49,781 nt of DNA, taken from contig LUOR01000006.1 in assembly GCA_001626925.1 (NCBI GenBank), positions 1 to 49,781 on the forward strand, given 5' to 3'. The stretch is from Moraxellaceae bacterium REDSEA-S32_B1 (GTDB taxonomy: Bacteria; Pseudomonadota; Gammaproteobacteria; Pseudomonadales; Moraxellaceae). Made by a program: the position numbers and the translations under genes. Below, in pieces: positions 27,307-37,000 of the stretch. The notes under the pieces were generated by a model. It searched no databases and was not told the origin of the DNA. It saw only the letters and a program-made list of their open reading frames with translations. Numbering within the stretch: position 1 is the stretch's first letter; every line of letters starts with the position of its first letter.

Positions 27307-27341
27307 AAACACGAATTCTAGGACTTAAACAGGACAGAAAA

Positions 27342-27614
27342 ATGGAATTTAAACCCTTTCAAAATCATACACAAAGCATCGCCATTGATGAGCTCACTAT
27401 TGAAAATCAAGGCGAACGCATTTCGATTTATGGCAGTTTGCAAATTCATCAAGATCAACACAGTTTAGAGCATGCCAAAACCTTACTAAGGATTTTAGAG
27501 CAAACGGTGGCAACGCTTGAATCACAAAATTTAGTTATAAAAGTCCAGCAGAATAATAATGATGATGTAGATGTGGTAAAGAATCCATTTTTGAATGATA
27601 CAAATTCAGAATAA
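27342..27614 (+). CDS. Small conserved hypothetical protein
   Basis: 90 residues from the ATG at 27342, with AGGACAG about 6 nt upstream. It is a soluble, mostly polar protein with short beta-strand-like stretches (IAIDELTIENQGERISIYGS) followed by a helix (SLEHAKTLLRILEQTVATLE) and an Asp/Asn-rich tail. I do not recognise it. It lies 35 bp after the nuclease stop, so a role linked to the nuclease (for example protection) is possible but purely positional. Confidence 0.7.
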   Translation: MEFKPFQNHTQSIAIDELTIENQGERISIYGSLQIHQDQHSLEHAKTLLRILEQTVATLESQNLVIKVQQNNNDDVDVVKNPFLNDTNSE

Positions 27615-27667
27615 TTGTTTATAAATCGATTTTTAATATTCAGTCAAAATTTTAACTTTAAGTTTAT

Positions 27668-27958
27668 TTAGGCTTTTAACAGCTCGCCTTGCAACCATGC
27701 CAAATAGTTGTGTTGATCTAAAAAATCTGGCGCTTTGGTGGTATCGAGATGATAAGTCCGAGTATTGAATTCGATCATAATATCGCTCGGTGAATATCGA
27801 CCATCTTTAATGGGAAAATACTTTGCCAAAAATAAGCGATGTTGCCCCCAGTTGGTAAGATTATCAATCCGAGGGCTGTCCAGCTTATTCACAAACTCAA
27901 CATAACAAGACTTGATATCATCAATGGTGTAAATCTGCTGAGGCATGATCAATCTCAT
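27668..27958 (-). CDS. Hypothetical protein downstream of hisF
   Basis: 96 residues from the ATG at 27958, preceded by AGGTGAG; the frame is open further upstream but would overlap hisF. The chain (MPQQIYTIDDIKSCYVEFVN to LAWLQGELLKA) is soluble with mixed helix and strand and a conserved-looking NWGQHRLFLAKYFP. No domain is recognised. It starts 55 bp after the hisF stop on the same strand and is probably cotranscribed with hisF. Confidence 0.65.
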   Translation of the reverse strand: MRLIMPQQIYTIDDIKSCYVEFVNKLDSPRIDNLTNWGQHRLFLAKYFPIKDGRYSPSDIMIEFNTRTYHLDTTKAPDFLDQHNYLAWLQGELLKA

Positions 27959-28013
27959 AAAACTCACCTGATGGTGTAAGCCTAACCTTTGATCATGAAG
28001 CTTTGATGAAATC

Positions 28014-28772
28014 TTATAAACGCATCTCAATGCCTTGTTCTGCAAGAAAGGCTTTGGCTTCGGGAATGCTATGTTGCCCAAAGTGGAAAATCGACGCTGC
28101 TAAAACCGCATCCGCCCCACCCTGTAAAATGCCATCTGCCATGTGTTGCAAATTACCCACACCACCCGAGGCAATGGTCGGAATCGTCACTCGATCGTTA
28201 ATTGCACGCATCAAACCAATATCATAGCCCGCTTTGGTGCCATCGGCATCCATACTGGTGACGAGAAGCTCGCCTGCGCCAAACTCTGTCATTTTCACTG
28301 ACCATTCAATCGCATCAATCCCAGTCGGCTTACGACCACCATGGGTAAAAATTTCCCACTTATTCTCAGCGACTTTTTTCGCATCAATGGCGACCACGAT
28401 ACACTGCGCCCCAAAACGACTGGATGCTTCAGCCACAAATTCAGGATTGAATACTGCCGCTGAGTTGATGCTGACTTTATCCGCACCCGCATTGAGCAAA
28501 AGTCGAATATCTTCAATCTTGCGCACACCACCGCCAACAGTGAGCGGGACGAATACCGTTTCCGCCATGCGTTCTACGGTTTGATAGGTGGTTTCACGAC
28601 CATGATGGGTTGCGGTAATGTCTAAAAAGGTAATCTCATCAGCACCTTGCTCATTGTAGCGACGTGCCACTTCCACAGGATCACCCGCATCACGAATATC
28701 CAAAAACTGAACGCCTTTGACCACACGCCCATTGTCCACATCCAAACACGGAATAATTCGTTTTGCTAACAT
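28014..28772 (-). CDS. hisF: Imidazole glycerol phosphate synthase subunit HisF
   Basis: 252 residues from the ATG at 28772, the normal length. An in-frame TTG at 28820 would add 16 residues foreign to the family. The (beta-alpha)8 barrel has catalytic Asp11 ([15 protein letters not shown]) and Asp130 (VVAIDAKK), the phosphate-binding LTVGGGVR and IASGGVGN loops. With HisH it converts PRFAR and ammonia into imidazole glycerol phosphate and AICAR in histidine synthesis. The other his genes are not within the adjacent sequence, so hisF is separate here or lies at one end of a split pathway. It is divergent from thrB. Confidence 0.97.
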   Translation of the reverse strand: MLAKRIIPCLDVDNGRVVKGVQFLDIRDAGDPVEVARRYNEQGADEITFLDITATHHGRETTYQTVERMAETVFVPLTVGGGVRKIEDIRLLLNAGADKVSINSAAVFNPEFVAEASSRFGAQCIVVAIDAKKVAENKWEIFTHGGRKPTGIDAIEWSVKMTEFGAGELLVTSMDADGTKAGYDIGLMRAINDRVTIPTIASGGVGNLQHMADGILQGGADAVLAASIFHFGQHSIPEAKAFLAEQGIEMRL

Positions 28773-28931
28773 AGCTTGATTCTCAGCAACTTGTTTTAAC
28801 AGCGAAATCTCATCTTTCAATCAGACGATTCTTTCAAAGAACGTTGAGCTTCTGTGCGCAAAGACTACACCTTGACGCAAGAAGCGGTTATTCTAGCAAA
28901 AATATTCTATATGCCTAGAGTTTTCATTGTT

Positions 28932-29885
28932 ATGTCCGTCTATACCCAACTCAATCTTGAACAAGTACACACTTTCGCCATGCAGTATGGCTTGGAGATT
29001 ATCGAGATCGAACCGATTCAAGGCGGCATTGAAAACACCAACTATTTTATTACTGCAAAAAATGGTCAAGAATTTGTACTCACCGTATTTGAAGAGCTGG
29101 ACTTAAATGCAGCAAGCGAGCTGTTCCCTGTGTTACAACATCTTGAGCAACACGGCATTGCTGTTGCAGTACCCTTAACTTTTAATGATCAACCGATTCA
29201 TAGCATCGTCGGTAAACCTGCACAGATTGCGCCACGTATCGCTGGCAAGCATCCGATGCCGTCTACCGTAGCGCAAGTTGCGGCAATGGGTGAAGCTTTG
29301 GCGAAAATGCATTTGGCTTTGCAAAATTATCCATTACAACGCAAAAATAATCATGATCATGCATGGTGGTCTGCGACTGCCCACGAGCTGTATCCAAAAA
29401 TGAATGAAGCCGACCAAGCGCTACTGACCCAAGTCTTTGCACAGTATGAACAAATGTTTGATGCCTACCCGAACCGTCCTTATGGTTTAATTCATGCCGA
29501 TTTGTTCCGTGATAATAGCCTGTATGTCGGCGACTCATTGTCTGGAATCTTAGATTTTTCTGAGCTCAGCTATGATCAGTTGTTACTTGATATTAGTATC
29601 ACGATGAATGATTTCTGTAGTGATTATCCAAATGTGTCTTTAGATGTGGAAAAAGCGCAGGCATTTTTAAATGCTTATCAAACGTTGCGTGCATTGACCG
29701 ATGATGAAAAAGCGTGCTTACAGTCATATTTTGCAATGGCAGCCTGTCGTTTTTGGATTTCTCGTTTGCAAGTTGCAGAGCGTAATCGCAATGAAGGACG
29801 CACTGGCACAGAAATTCTACAGAAAGATCCGCAAGAGATGCGCAATATGACCCATGATCGTTTAAACACAGAGTACGCATTGTAA
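28932..29885 (+). CDS. thrB: Homoserine kinase ThrB (APH-fold type)
   Basis: 317 residues from the ATG at 28932, giving the N-terminus MSVYTQLNLEQVHTFAMQYG typical of the pseudomonad-type enzyme. The aminoglycoside phosphotransferase fold is shown by GGIENTNYFI, the catalytic LIHADLFRDNSLYV (Asp and Asn) and the metal-binding LDFSELSYDQLLLDI. It phosphorylates homoserine in threonine synthesis and is not related to the GHMP-type ThrB of E. coli. Its stop TAA overlaps the next gene as TAATG, so the cold-shock/DUF1294 gene is translationally coupled. No thrC is nearby. Confidence 0.93.
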   Translation: MSVYTQLNLEQVHTFAMQYGLEIIEIEPIQGGIENTNYFITAKNGQEFVLTVFEELDLNAASELFPVLQHLEQHGIAVAVPLTFNDQPIHSIVGKPAQIAPRIAGKHPMPSTVAQVAAMGEALAKMHLALQNYPLQRKNNHDHAWWSATAHELYPKMNEADQALLTQVFAQYEQMFDAYPNRPYGLIHADLFRDNSLYVGDSLSGILDFSELSYDQLLLDISITMNDFCSDYPNVSLDVEKAQAFLNAYQTLRALTDDEKACLQSYFAMAACRFWISRLQVAERNRNEGRTGTEILQKDPQEMRNMTHDRLNTEYAL

Positions 29886-30517
29886 TGGCACGCTATCAAG
29901 GACGTTTGGTCGAATGGCACGATGAGCAAGGCTACGGCTTTATTCAGGGTATTAGCGATCCTAAGCATCAGCGTGTGTTTTTGCATATTAGCGCCTTTGA
30001 GCGTAGTGGCCCTCGACCGATAGAGGGCTGTGTGGTGGAGTATGAGCTGGGCATTGACGATCAATCTCGACCGCAAGCGCGCAATGTACGCTACGTCAAA
30101 GCCAAGCAAGTCTTTAGTCACAATCCGAACAGCCAACCTTTTTCCAGTGCATCGAAGAAACGTTTTGCGTGGCATCCGATGTATCTCGTCATGTTGGTGT
30201 ATTGGGTGGTGCTGTTTGTCACCGCAGCCTATGGACAGCTTCCGCCGTTTACGTTGTTGGTGATTATGCTGGTGAATAGCTATTGTTACTGGATTTTTTA
30301 TCAAGACAAAAAAGCAGCAATGCAAGGCGATCAACGGATTTCTGAACAGCATTTACTGCTCATGTGCGCACTCGGTGGCTGGACGGCGGCGTGGTTTGCG
30401 ATGAAGCACTTTCACCATAAAACACAGAAACAACCGTTTAAAAAATACTATTATCTGAGTATCGTGGCGCATATTGCATTGCTTGCGTTTAGTGTGTTTA
30501 TGCTACGACTATTTTGA
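29885..30517 (+). CDS. Cold-shock domain fused to a DUF1294 membrane domain
   Basis: 210 residues. Residues 1-70 form a cold-shock-like OB fold (GRLVEWHDEQGYGFIQG, RVFLHISAF), in which the RNP1 motif reads GYGFIQ and RNP2 VFLHI. Two membrane segments follow (about 98-140), then the DUF1294 domain (ISEQHLLLMCALGGWTAAWF, HKTQKQPFKKYY) and a last membrane helix. The combination of an RNA/ssDNA-binding head with a DUF1294 tail is widespread but of unknown function; it may bring RNA to the membrane. It overlaps thrB by one base, and two small membrane-protein genes follow at short spacing, suggesting an operon of four. Confidence 0.9.
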   Translation: MARYQGRLVEWHDEQGYGFIQGISDPKHQRVFLHISAFERSGPRPIEGCVVEYELGIDDQSRPQARNVRYVKAKQVFSHNPNSQPFSSASKKRFAWHPMYLVMLVYWVVLFVTAAYGQLPPFTLLVIMLVNSYCYWIFYQDKKAAMQGDQRISEQHLLLMCALGGWTAAWFAMKHFHHKTQKQPFKKYYYLSIVAHIALLAFSVFMLRLF

Positions 30518-30534
30518 TTCTTTGAATTGGAAAA

Positions 30535-30927
30535 ATGGAAATGACTAACCAAATCAGCCCAATCGCAACCCAAGATCAGAAAAATCTCACCTACTTACTG
30601 TACGGCTTATATCTCGCTGCGATCTTTAGTGCGGGCATCTTGGCAGTGATCGCCATCATTATCAACCATGTCAAATTTTCCAGTGTCAAAGGCACATTTT
30701 TAGAAAGTCATTTTCTTTGGCAGATTCGTGGTTTTTGGTGGTATCTGCTGTGGAATGTGATTGGCTTTGCCAGTTTATTTCTCGTAGTTTTTGTCTATCA
30801 GTCGGCATGGTGGGCGGTATTTGCGCCAACGATTTGTTTAGTTATTATCGGGCTAGCTTGGGTGTGGAGTGTGTATCGTGCGATACGTGGCTTGATTGCC
30901 CTCAGCAATGATGAGGCGATGTATTAA
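30535..30927 (+). CDS. Small polytopic membrane protein (DUF4870-like)
   Basis: 130 residues with three membrane segments at about 20-45, 66-90 and 95-115, starting after a polar head that reads QISPIATQDQKNLTYLLYGL. The pattern of a Tyr/Leu-rich first segment and the final VWSVYRAIRGLIAL helix fits DUF4870 proteins, some of which relate to Tic20-like channels. ATGs at 30535 and 30541 share the same GGAAA upstream. It lies 17 bp after the DUF1294 gene. Function unknown. Confidence 0.8.
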   Translation: MEMTNQISPIATQDQKNLTYLLYGLYLAAIFSAGILAVIAIIINHVKFSSVKGTFLESHFLWQIRGFWWYLLWNVIGFASLFLVVFVYQSAWWAVFAPTICLVIIGLAWVWSVYRAIRGLIALSNDEAMY

Positions 30928-30951
30928 CATTTTTTCGTAAGAGAAATAAGC

Positions 30952-31200
30952 GTGACCACAAACAACAAAAAAGATTCACCGAATAACAATAAAAGCGAAA
31001 AAAGACCGAATAAATGGAAGCAAGCCATTTGCGGATTATGTGGTGAAATGATAGGACAATTGATTCCTTTACTTTTATTTTTTGCCGTAGCAAATATTTA
31101 TGCTGCCTACGCCTTTTTAGGTTTAGGCGCATTTTTTCTGATTTTACCTTTCGGCATGTTGATCTATTACGCATGGAAAAAATGGCGGAAAGATCAATAA
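30952..31200 (+). CDS. Small membrane protein of unknown function
   Basis: 82 residues from a GTG start with AAGAGA upstream. A Lys/Asn-rich cytoplasmic head (first 24 residues) is followed by a Cys-containing segment (AICGLCGEMIGQ) and two membrane helices (about 37-55 and 56-72), ending in WKKWRKDQ. No family recognised. It lies 24 bp after the preceding membrane-protein gene and is probably the last gene of the thrB operon. It converges with the HAD gene, with only 11 bp between their stops. Confidence 0.65.
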   Translation: MTTNNKKDSPNNNKSEKRPNKWKQAICGLCGEMIGQLIPLLLFFAVANIYAAYAFLGLGAFFLILPFGMLIYYAWKKWRKDQ

Positions 31201-31211
31201 GCCCAATGAGT

Positions 31212-31928
31212 TCAATTCAATCTGTTGTGTATATTAGACAACAATATCTCTCTTAACTCTCGCACCGAATCCACAATCGCAACAGGTGCAAATCGCTCAA
31301 GCACGTCGATAGAATGCACGCCATAGCTCACACCGATTCGTGGCATATTGATGTTCTGCGCCATTTCCAAATCATAACTGGTATCACCGACCATCAAGGC
31401 ACGATGCGCAGGTACACCAGTCACATTTAAGATTTCTTGAAGCATTAACGGATCAGGCTTAGAACGAGTTTCACTGGCTGCACGTGTTGCAACAAATTTG
31501 TTTGCACTTTGGGTCTGCGCAAGTACCCGATCAAGCCCTTTACGGCTTTTTCCTGTAGCGACAGCGAGCAATTTGCCTTGTGCTTTTAACGCGTCGAGCA
31601 ACTCTGCCACACCATCAAACCACACATCACTGCCTGAGTTTTCCACATAATGTTGTCCGTAGCAGGTCAATATCTGCTGATGTAACTCAGGCACTTGTGG
31701 AAATAAGCGTTGCATCACCTCAGGCAAGCCAAGTCCAATGACACTTTTTGCATCATCGTCTAACAACGGTTGTTGAAACTGCTGCGCGGCAAATTGCAAA
31801 CTTCTGACAATCTGACCGACAGAATCGAATAACGTTCCATCCCAATCAAAAATGATCAGGTCAATATTTTGCATATCCAATGTGCTTGTCGTGTCTACGT
31901 CAGGAGAGAACTGCTTTAAATCATTCAT
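31212..31928 (-). CDS. HAD-IA family phosphatase (phosphoglycolate phosphatase-like)
   Basis: About 238 residues from the ATG at 31928; a start at 31874 is an alternative that would begin just before the catalytic strand. HAD motif I is IIFDWDGTLFDS (nucleophile Asp28, Asp30), motif II is VATGKSRKGLD, and motif III/IV is RSKPDPLMLQEIL with VGDTSYDLEMA. A helical cap sits after motif I. It is likely a small-molecule phosphatase; substrate unknown. It lies 63 bp after rluC on the same strand, a pairing known from other gammaproteobacteria, so the two probably form an operon. Confidence 0.9.
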   Translation of the reverse strand: MNDLKQFSPDVDTTSTLDMQNIDLIIFDWDGTLFDSVGQIVRSLQFAAQQFQQPLLDDDAKSVIGLGLPEVMQRLFPQVPELHQQILTCYGQHYVENSGSDVWFDGVAELLDALKAQGKLLAVATGKSRKGLDRVLAQTQSANKFVATRAASETRSKPDPLMLQEILNVTGVPAHRALMVGDTSYDLEMAQNINMPRIGVSYGVHSIDVLERFAPVAIVDSVRELREILLSNIHNRLN

Positions 31929-31991
31929 CAGTAAAATATCTATCTCGTACAAATTCGTTTCAAAAGCTAACCGATTAAAATTGCTGTCTGA

Positions 31992-33083
31992 TTACTTACT
32001 CAGACTTTGAATCAACTTCTGCATATCATCGGGTAACGGCGCTTCGATCACAGGATAATTCGGTATTTCCAAACGCATCGCATGCAGGCATAGTCGTTTG
32101 ACATCGTGATGCGAAAACGGCACTTGATGCCCATATTTATCATCGCCGACCAACGGATGACCAATGCTCAAACCATGCACACGGATTTGATGCGTACGCC
32201 CAGACAGTGGCGAGGCATGGATCAACGTCGCTCCTGTGTAGCGCTCGATCACATTCCACTGGGTTTGGCTAGGCTTACCTTCTTTCGACACCCGAACACG
32301 GCGTTCACCGTTGTTCAGCTCATAGCGTAACAATGGCGCATCAATCAATTGCTTATCCAAAGCCACCACACCTTTCACGATCGCCGCATAGGTCTTTTTG
32401 ATGCGATGCTCACGCAGATCATCTTGCAAAGCTTTCAGAGTAGAACGCTTTTTGGAAATCATCACCAAGCCTGACGTATCACGGTCAATACGGTGAATCA
32501 ATTCCAAATATTTCTTGCCGGTTGCTTGGCGCATCGCTTCGATCAAACCATACGCCACACCGCTACCACCATGTACCGCAATACCTGATGGTTTATTGAC
32601 CACGATCAAGCCTTCATCTTCATAGACGATGCGAGCCAATAAGCCTTGCGCCACGCTATCGCCGATTGGCGCATGTTCTTCTTGCTGTTGCATGCGAATC
32701 GGTGCGATACGAATTTGATCGCCAATATTGAGCTTAGTTTCTGCCTTGATGCGTTTTTTATTGACCCGAACTTCCCCTTCACGAATCAGGCGGTAAATCC
32801 GACTTTTCGGCACACCTTTTAAGGTACGAATGAGGAAGTTATCAATACGCTGTCCCTCATGGTGCTCCGTCACATCAATCCACGTCACGCTTTGCCATGC
32901 ACCTGTGGTATCAACTTCAACTTTTTCTTCTGAAACCTTTTCATCTTCGAACTTTGCAAGCCTTGAAGGCGCTGATTTTGATGACGACAATTTAAAAGTC
33001 GATTGCTTTGAGGACGACGAATTTGAAGATCGTGCTTTTGAAGCAGACGTTTTTGAAGACGAGGTAAACTTAGACGGACGCAT
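31992..33083 (-). CDS. rluC: 23S rRNA pseudouridine synthase RluC with Ser/Lys-rich N-terminal extension
   Basis: 363 residues from the ATG at 33083 (a GTG at 33092 is possible). The first 45 residues are a basic, Ser-rich low-complexity tail (SSSKTSASKARSSNSSSSK), followed by an acidic stretch, then the S4 RNA-binding domain (about 75-125) and the RluA-type catalytic domain with HRIDRDTSGLVMISK, whose second Asp (residue 202) is the nucleophile. RluC makes pseudouridine at three 23S rRNA sites (955, 2504 and 2580 in E. coli). E. coli RluC is about 319 residues and lacks this tail. It is divergent from rne, as in E. coli. Confidence 0.94.
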   Translation of the reverse strand: MRPSKFTSSSKTSASKARSSNSSSSKQSTFKLSSSKSAPSRLAKFEDEKVSEEKVEVDTTGAWQSVTWIDVTEHHEGQRIDNFLIRTLKGVPKSRIYRLIREGEVRVNKKRIKAETKLNIGDQIRIAPIRMQQQEEHAPIGDSVAQGLLARIVYEDEGLIVVNKPSGIAVHGGSGVAYGLIEAMRQATGKKYLELIHRIDRDTSGLVMISKKRSTLKALQDDLREHRIKKTYAAIVKGVVALDKQLIDAPLLRYELNNGERRVRVSKEGKPSQTQWNVIERYTGATLIHASPLSGRTHQIRVHGLSIGHPLVGDDKYGHQVPFSHHDVKRLCLHAMRLEIPNYPVIEAPLPDDMQKLIQSLSK

Positions 33084-34016
33084 TAAACTCACAACTTATT
33101 CATGGGCAGGATTTAAACGCTTGGGGTAGCGATCTTTACAAGATCAATATTTTACAACGATATTTCAATCAGATTCAGATTGAGCCACTGATACAGCACA
33201 TTTTCACAATTTTTGCCTATTTTTTAAGCAAATAACATCAATTAATCGCAAATATCATATAGGCAGATGGCGATGTATTTGCTATATTCAGCGCACGGAT
33301 ACCAACGTCACCGTCCATCACAAAATATCTTCTTTTGAGAAAATAAGACGATAGATGCACATAAGATGACGTGTCGGTCCTCAAAGATTATGCCTAAGCC
33401 GATGGCAGATTATATCGGCAAAACTGTGATGTGCATGTGTTTATTTTAACCATGTCCACCGCACAGCATGCAAATGTCGCTAACCAACGACCAATCAATC
33501 GTGAAGTTAGTTTAATTGATAACGGATTGCATCAGACACATTGCACCACGCAAGATATTCAGGCAACCCATTTGATCATTTAAGGTTTGTTAGCCCTCGC
33601 CACGATGAGCATTCCGTGGCTTGAGAGAAATGACTAGCAAAAGATCGAATGATTTAGATTTAACGATTTAACGCTTACAACGTAATTTTGATGTCTAAAT
33701 CCATGCGTCTTATCGCAAATTGTGAATAGCAAATAGCGAATAGATAGTCACCTTAAATACAATGCGTCCCTCCAGTGAATATCGTTGCAACGAATCTCAA
33801 CAGAGACTTGGCAACAGTATGCAGACACAGGATTAGACAGTTTCATTTTTACAATCACAAAATGTACCGTCGATCTCCACTGTCGCAACATTGCGAAAAC
33901 GATTTGAACAAAACGATGTAAAAAACATCTATTCAAATATTCTCGCTGACCAAGATCCTTGAAGTATGAATGTGGTGTTGATGCGTTTGGGTCATCCTTG
34001 ATTAGGTATTACACCC
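33084..34016 (+). promoter_or_regulatory. Long rne leader with extended -10 promoter
   Basis: 933 bp separate rluC and rne. TGCTATATT at 33280-33288 is an extended -10 element (TG-n-TATATT) with a poor -35, predicting a start near 33295 and a 5' leader of about 720 nt. A GCCGAT/ATCGGC inverted repeat lies at 33398-33419. In E. coli the rne message has a 361-nt leader through which RNase E degrades its own mRNA; a similar autocontrol is inferred. A 43-codon frame at 33452-33583 has no ribosome-binding site and is not called a gene. Confidence 0.5.
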
Positions 34017-37000
34017 ATGAAACGTATGTTGATCAATGCAACACATGCCGAAGAAGTTCGTGTTGCACTTGTCACAGATAATCGTCTGTATGATTTTGAC
34101 CTTGAAAATCGCACGCGTGAACAGAAAAAATCAAACATCTACAAAGGTCATGTGACCCGAGTAGAACCCTCTTTAGAAGCAGTCTTTGTAGAATACGGCG
34201 CAGGACGTCAAGGCTTCTTGTCTTTACGTGAAATCGCACATTCTTATCTACAAGGCGACCCTCGCCAAAATCACAATATCCGTGAACTGATTACCGAAGG
34301 CACTGAGCTTTTGGTACAAGTGGAAAAAGAAGAACGTGGCAACAAAGGTGCTGCACTTTCGACCTATATTTCCCTTGCTGGTCGTTATTTGGTATTGATG
34401 CCGAATAATCCAAAAGGTGGCGGGATCAGCCGTCAGATTTCAGGTTCAACCCGTGAAGAGTTGAAAGAGATTTTAGCCTCACTCAATCTACCTCGTGGCA
34501 TGAGCTTAATCATCCGCACTGCAGGGATTGGACGTAGCAAAGAAGAATTACAACTCGACTTACAACATTTGCTAGACCTTTGGAATCAAATCCAAAACTC
34601 AGCAAAAAATGGGCCTTCACCGATGCTCGTGCATCAAGAAGCAGGTGTAGTAACCCGTGCTATTCGTGACTATCTACGTGATGATGTCGCAGAAATTTTG
34701 ATTGATAGCGAAAATGCCTACAACGAAGCCTATAACTTCGTCAAAGCAGTGATGCCAAATCAACTCGATAAGTTGAAAACTTATACCTTGAACGATCCAT
34801 TGTTTGCGCATTTTGGTGTTGAAAGCCAAATCCAAACGGCGTATGAGCGTGAAGTGAAATTGCCATCAGGTGGTTCGATCGTGATTGATCAAACCGAAGC
34901 ACTGGTGGCGATCGACATCAACTCAGCCAAAGCCACTCGTGGTCAAGATGTTGAAGACACTGCGCTTCACACCAACCTTGAAGCCGCTGAAGAAATCGCG
35001 CGCCAACTGCGTCTACGTGATATGGGTGGTTTGATCGTGATCGACTTCATCGACATGGGTCGTGAACGCAATCAACGTATGGTCGAAGCGAAACTTCGTG
35101 AAGCTACGCAAAGTGACCGTGCCCGTATCCAATTTGGTCAATTGTCACGTTTTGGCTTGATGGAAATGAGCCGTCAACGCCTTCGTCCGTCACTTGAAGA
35201 ATCTACTGGCTACGTCTGCCCTCGCTGTCATGGTACAGGCATGGTGCGTGATCAACGCTCATTGTCTTTGTCGATCATGCGTAAAGTGGAAGAGATTGCG
35301 CTACAACATCGTCAAGGTGAGGTGCAGATCGAAGTACCTGTGGAAATTGCAGCATTCTTGCTCAATGAAAAGCGTCATAGCCTAGTTTATCTTGAGCAAA
35401 CTTCAGGTGTGCGTGTTACTGTATTGCCACATCCACACTTGGAAACCCCACATTACGAAATCCAATACAATCCTGAAGGCTATGCACCAACAAGCTATGA
35501 ACGTACCGAAGCAACACGTTCAAGCGAAAAAGATATTGGTTATGAATCTTCAGCATGGCACATCGAAGATGCAGCGCAAATTGCACCGAAAGTCACCGCA
35601 AAAAGCGTAGCGACATCTACCGCAAAAGTGACTGGAAAAGGCGCTAAAGAGTCGAATCCACAACAAGCAAGCGCTAGCCCAGCCCCAACAAATAGCCCAT
35701 GCGCATGGTTAGAAAATTTGTTTGTACCAAAACAAGCACGCACCACGGATCAAAACCGTAATGCACAAAATGCTGCTGCTGCGATTGAACAGTTGGTCAA
35801 CACTGGCGCCGTTAGCCGTGGACAGTTTGGCCAAATCGAAAGCAACAATATCGAACAAGCCGTCAACGGATACCTCCATCCAAATGCGTCAACGTCAAGC
35901 AACGACAGTCAAGATAAAGACGACCGTCCTCGTCGCAAAGACAAACGCAAACGTAAAGATCAACGCAATGATCGCAACGACCAGCGCACTGATAATCGTA
36001 ATGAGCAACAATCACGCCAAGATCGTAACGACCAAAGTCAAGATCAAGAAAACCAAGACAATCAGTTACAGCGCAAGCCAAAAAATGATCGTCGCAATCG
36101 TCAAAATGGCGATCAAGATCAAAATGGCAACCGCAATCAAAATGCTGTGCCACGTCGTGAACGCAACCAAAACCGTCCGCAACGCCCTCAGCGTGAACGT
36201 GATCAAAATGTGCTAAACGAACAATCCGGTCAAACTAACGAACAGATCAATGTTCAGACTTTTGAGCAAGGCACGGCGGAAACTTTACCGACGGCAATGT
36301 TGGTCAATATTGACACAGCACAAACTGAGATCGTTGCTTTAGAGCGCTCTAATAGCACGCCACCAGTTGTAGCGATTGAAAACAAACTTGAAAATCAATC
36401 AAGTGACGAAAAATCAGCCGAGCAAGACCGTCAGTCCTCTAAGCGAGCTGACAGTAATAATGGGGCGAAAGCTGACGCTGATGCACCTCATGCAAAAGGC
36501 AAAAAGAAAGGCAAAGCACAATCTCGCAATGCCGAGCAAAGCGAAGCCAGTGATGAGCCTGCAACACGAGCAAGCAATGATCCTCGTGAAAAACGTCGCC
36601 TAAAAGCTGAAAAGCGTGCACAAAAAGCAGCGCAAAAAGGACCGTTGAATGCCAAATCTTTGGCAAGCTTGGCTCAGTTTAGCGTGGTGGGTTTGATTCG
36701 CCATGTGTACGGTGAAGACTGCAATGTCTTGATTGAACAGTTTGGGTTGATCCCAACTTTCAATCGTGCAGTGACAAAACACACTGAAGCTTTCCAATCG
36801 AATGAGATTGAGGAAGATGAAGACAACATTTTCTCAGGTCCTGTGACTCGTGATGTGGAATTGCCTCGTGAACAAAATCAGGAACCTGTTGAAGCATTAT
36901 CTTTGACACCACCTGAGCCAAGTGTTCGTCTGAGCAATGACCCACGTGAAAAACGCAAACTTGCTGAGCAGTCTCCAACTGAAGCGCAAGACGCATCAAC

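Noticed and set aside
28772..28820. Longer hisF starting at TTG 28820
   Set aside because: Adds 16 residues outside the family; starting at 28772 places the catalytic residues exactly at 11 and 130.
33452..33583. 43-codon reading frame in the rne leader
   Set aside because: It has an ATG but no ribosome-binding site, and its composition does not resemble a protein; it may be chance.
35722..36666. Long frames on both strands in the rne C-terminal region (up to 164 codons)
   Set aside because: They arise from the repetitive Arg/Asn/Gln codons of the disordered RNase E tail.
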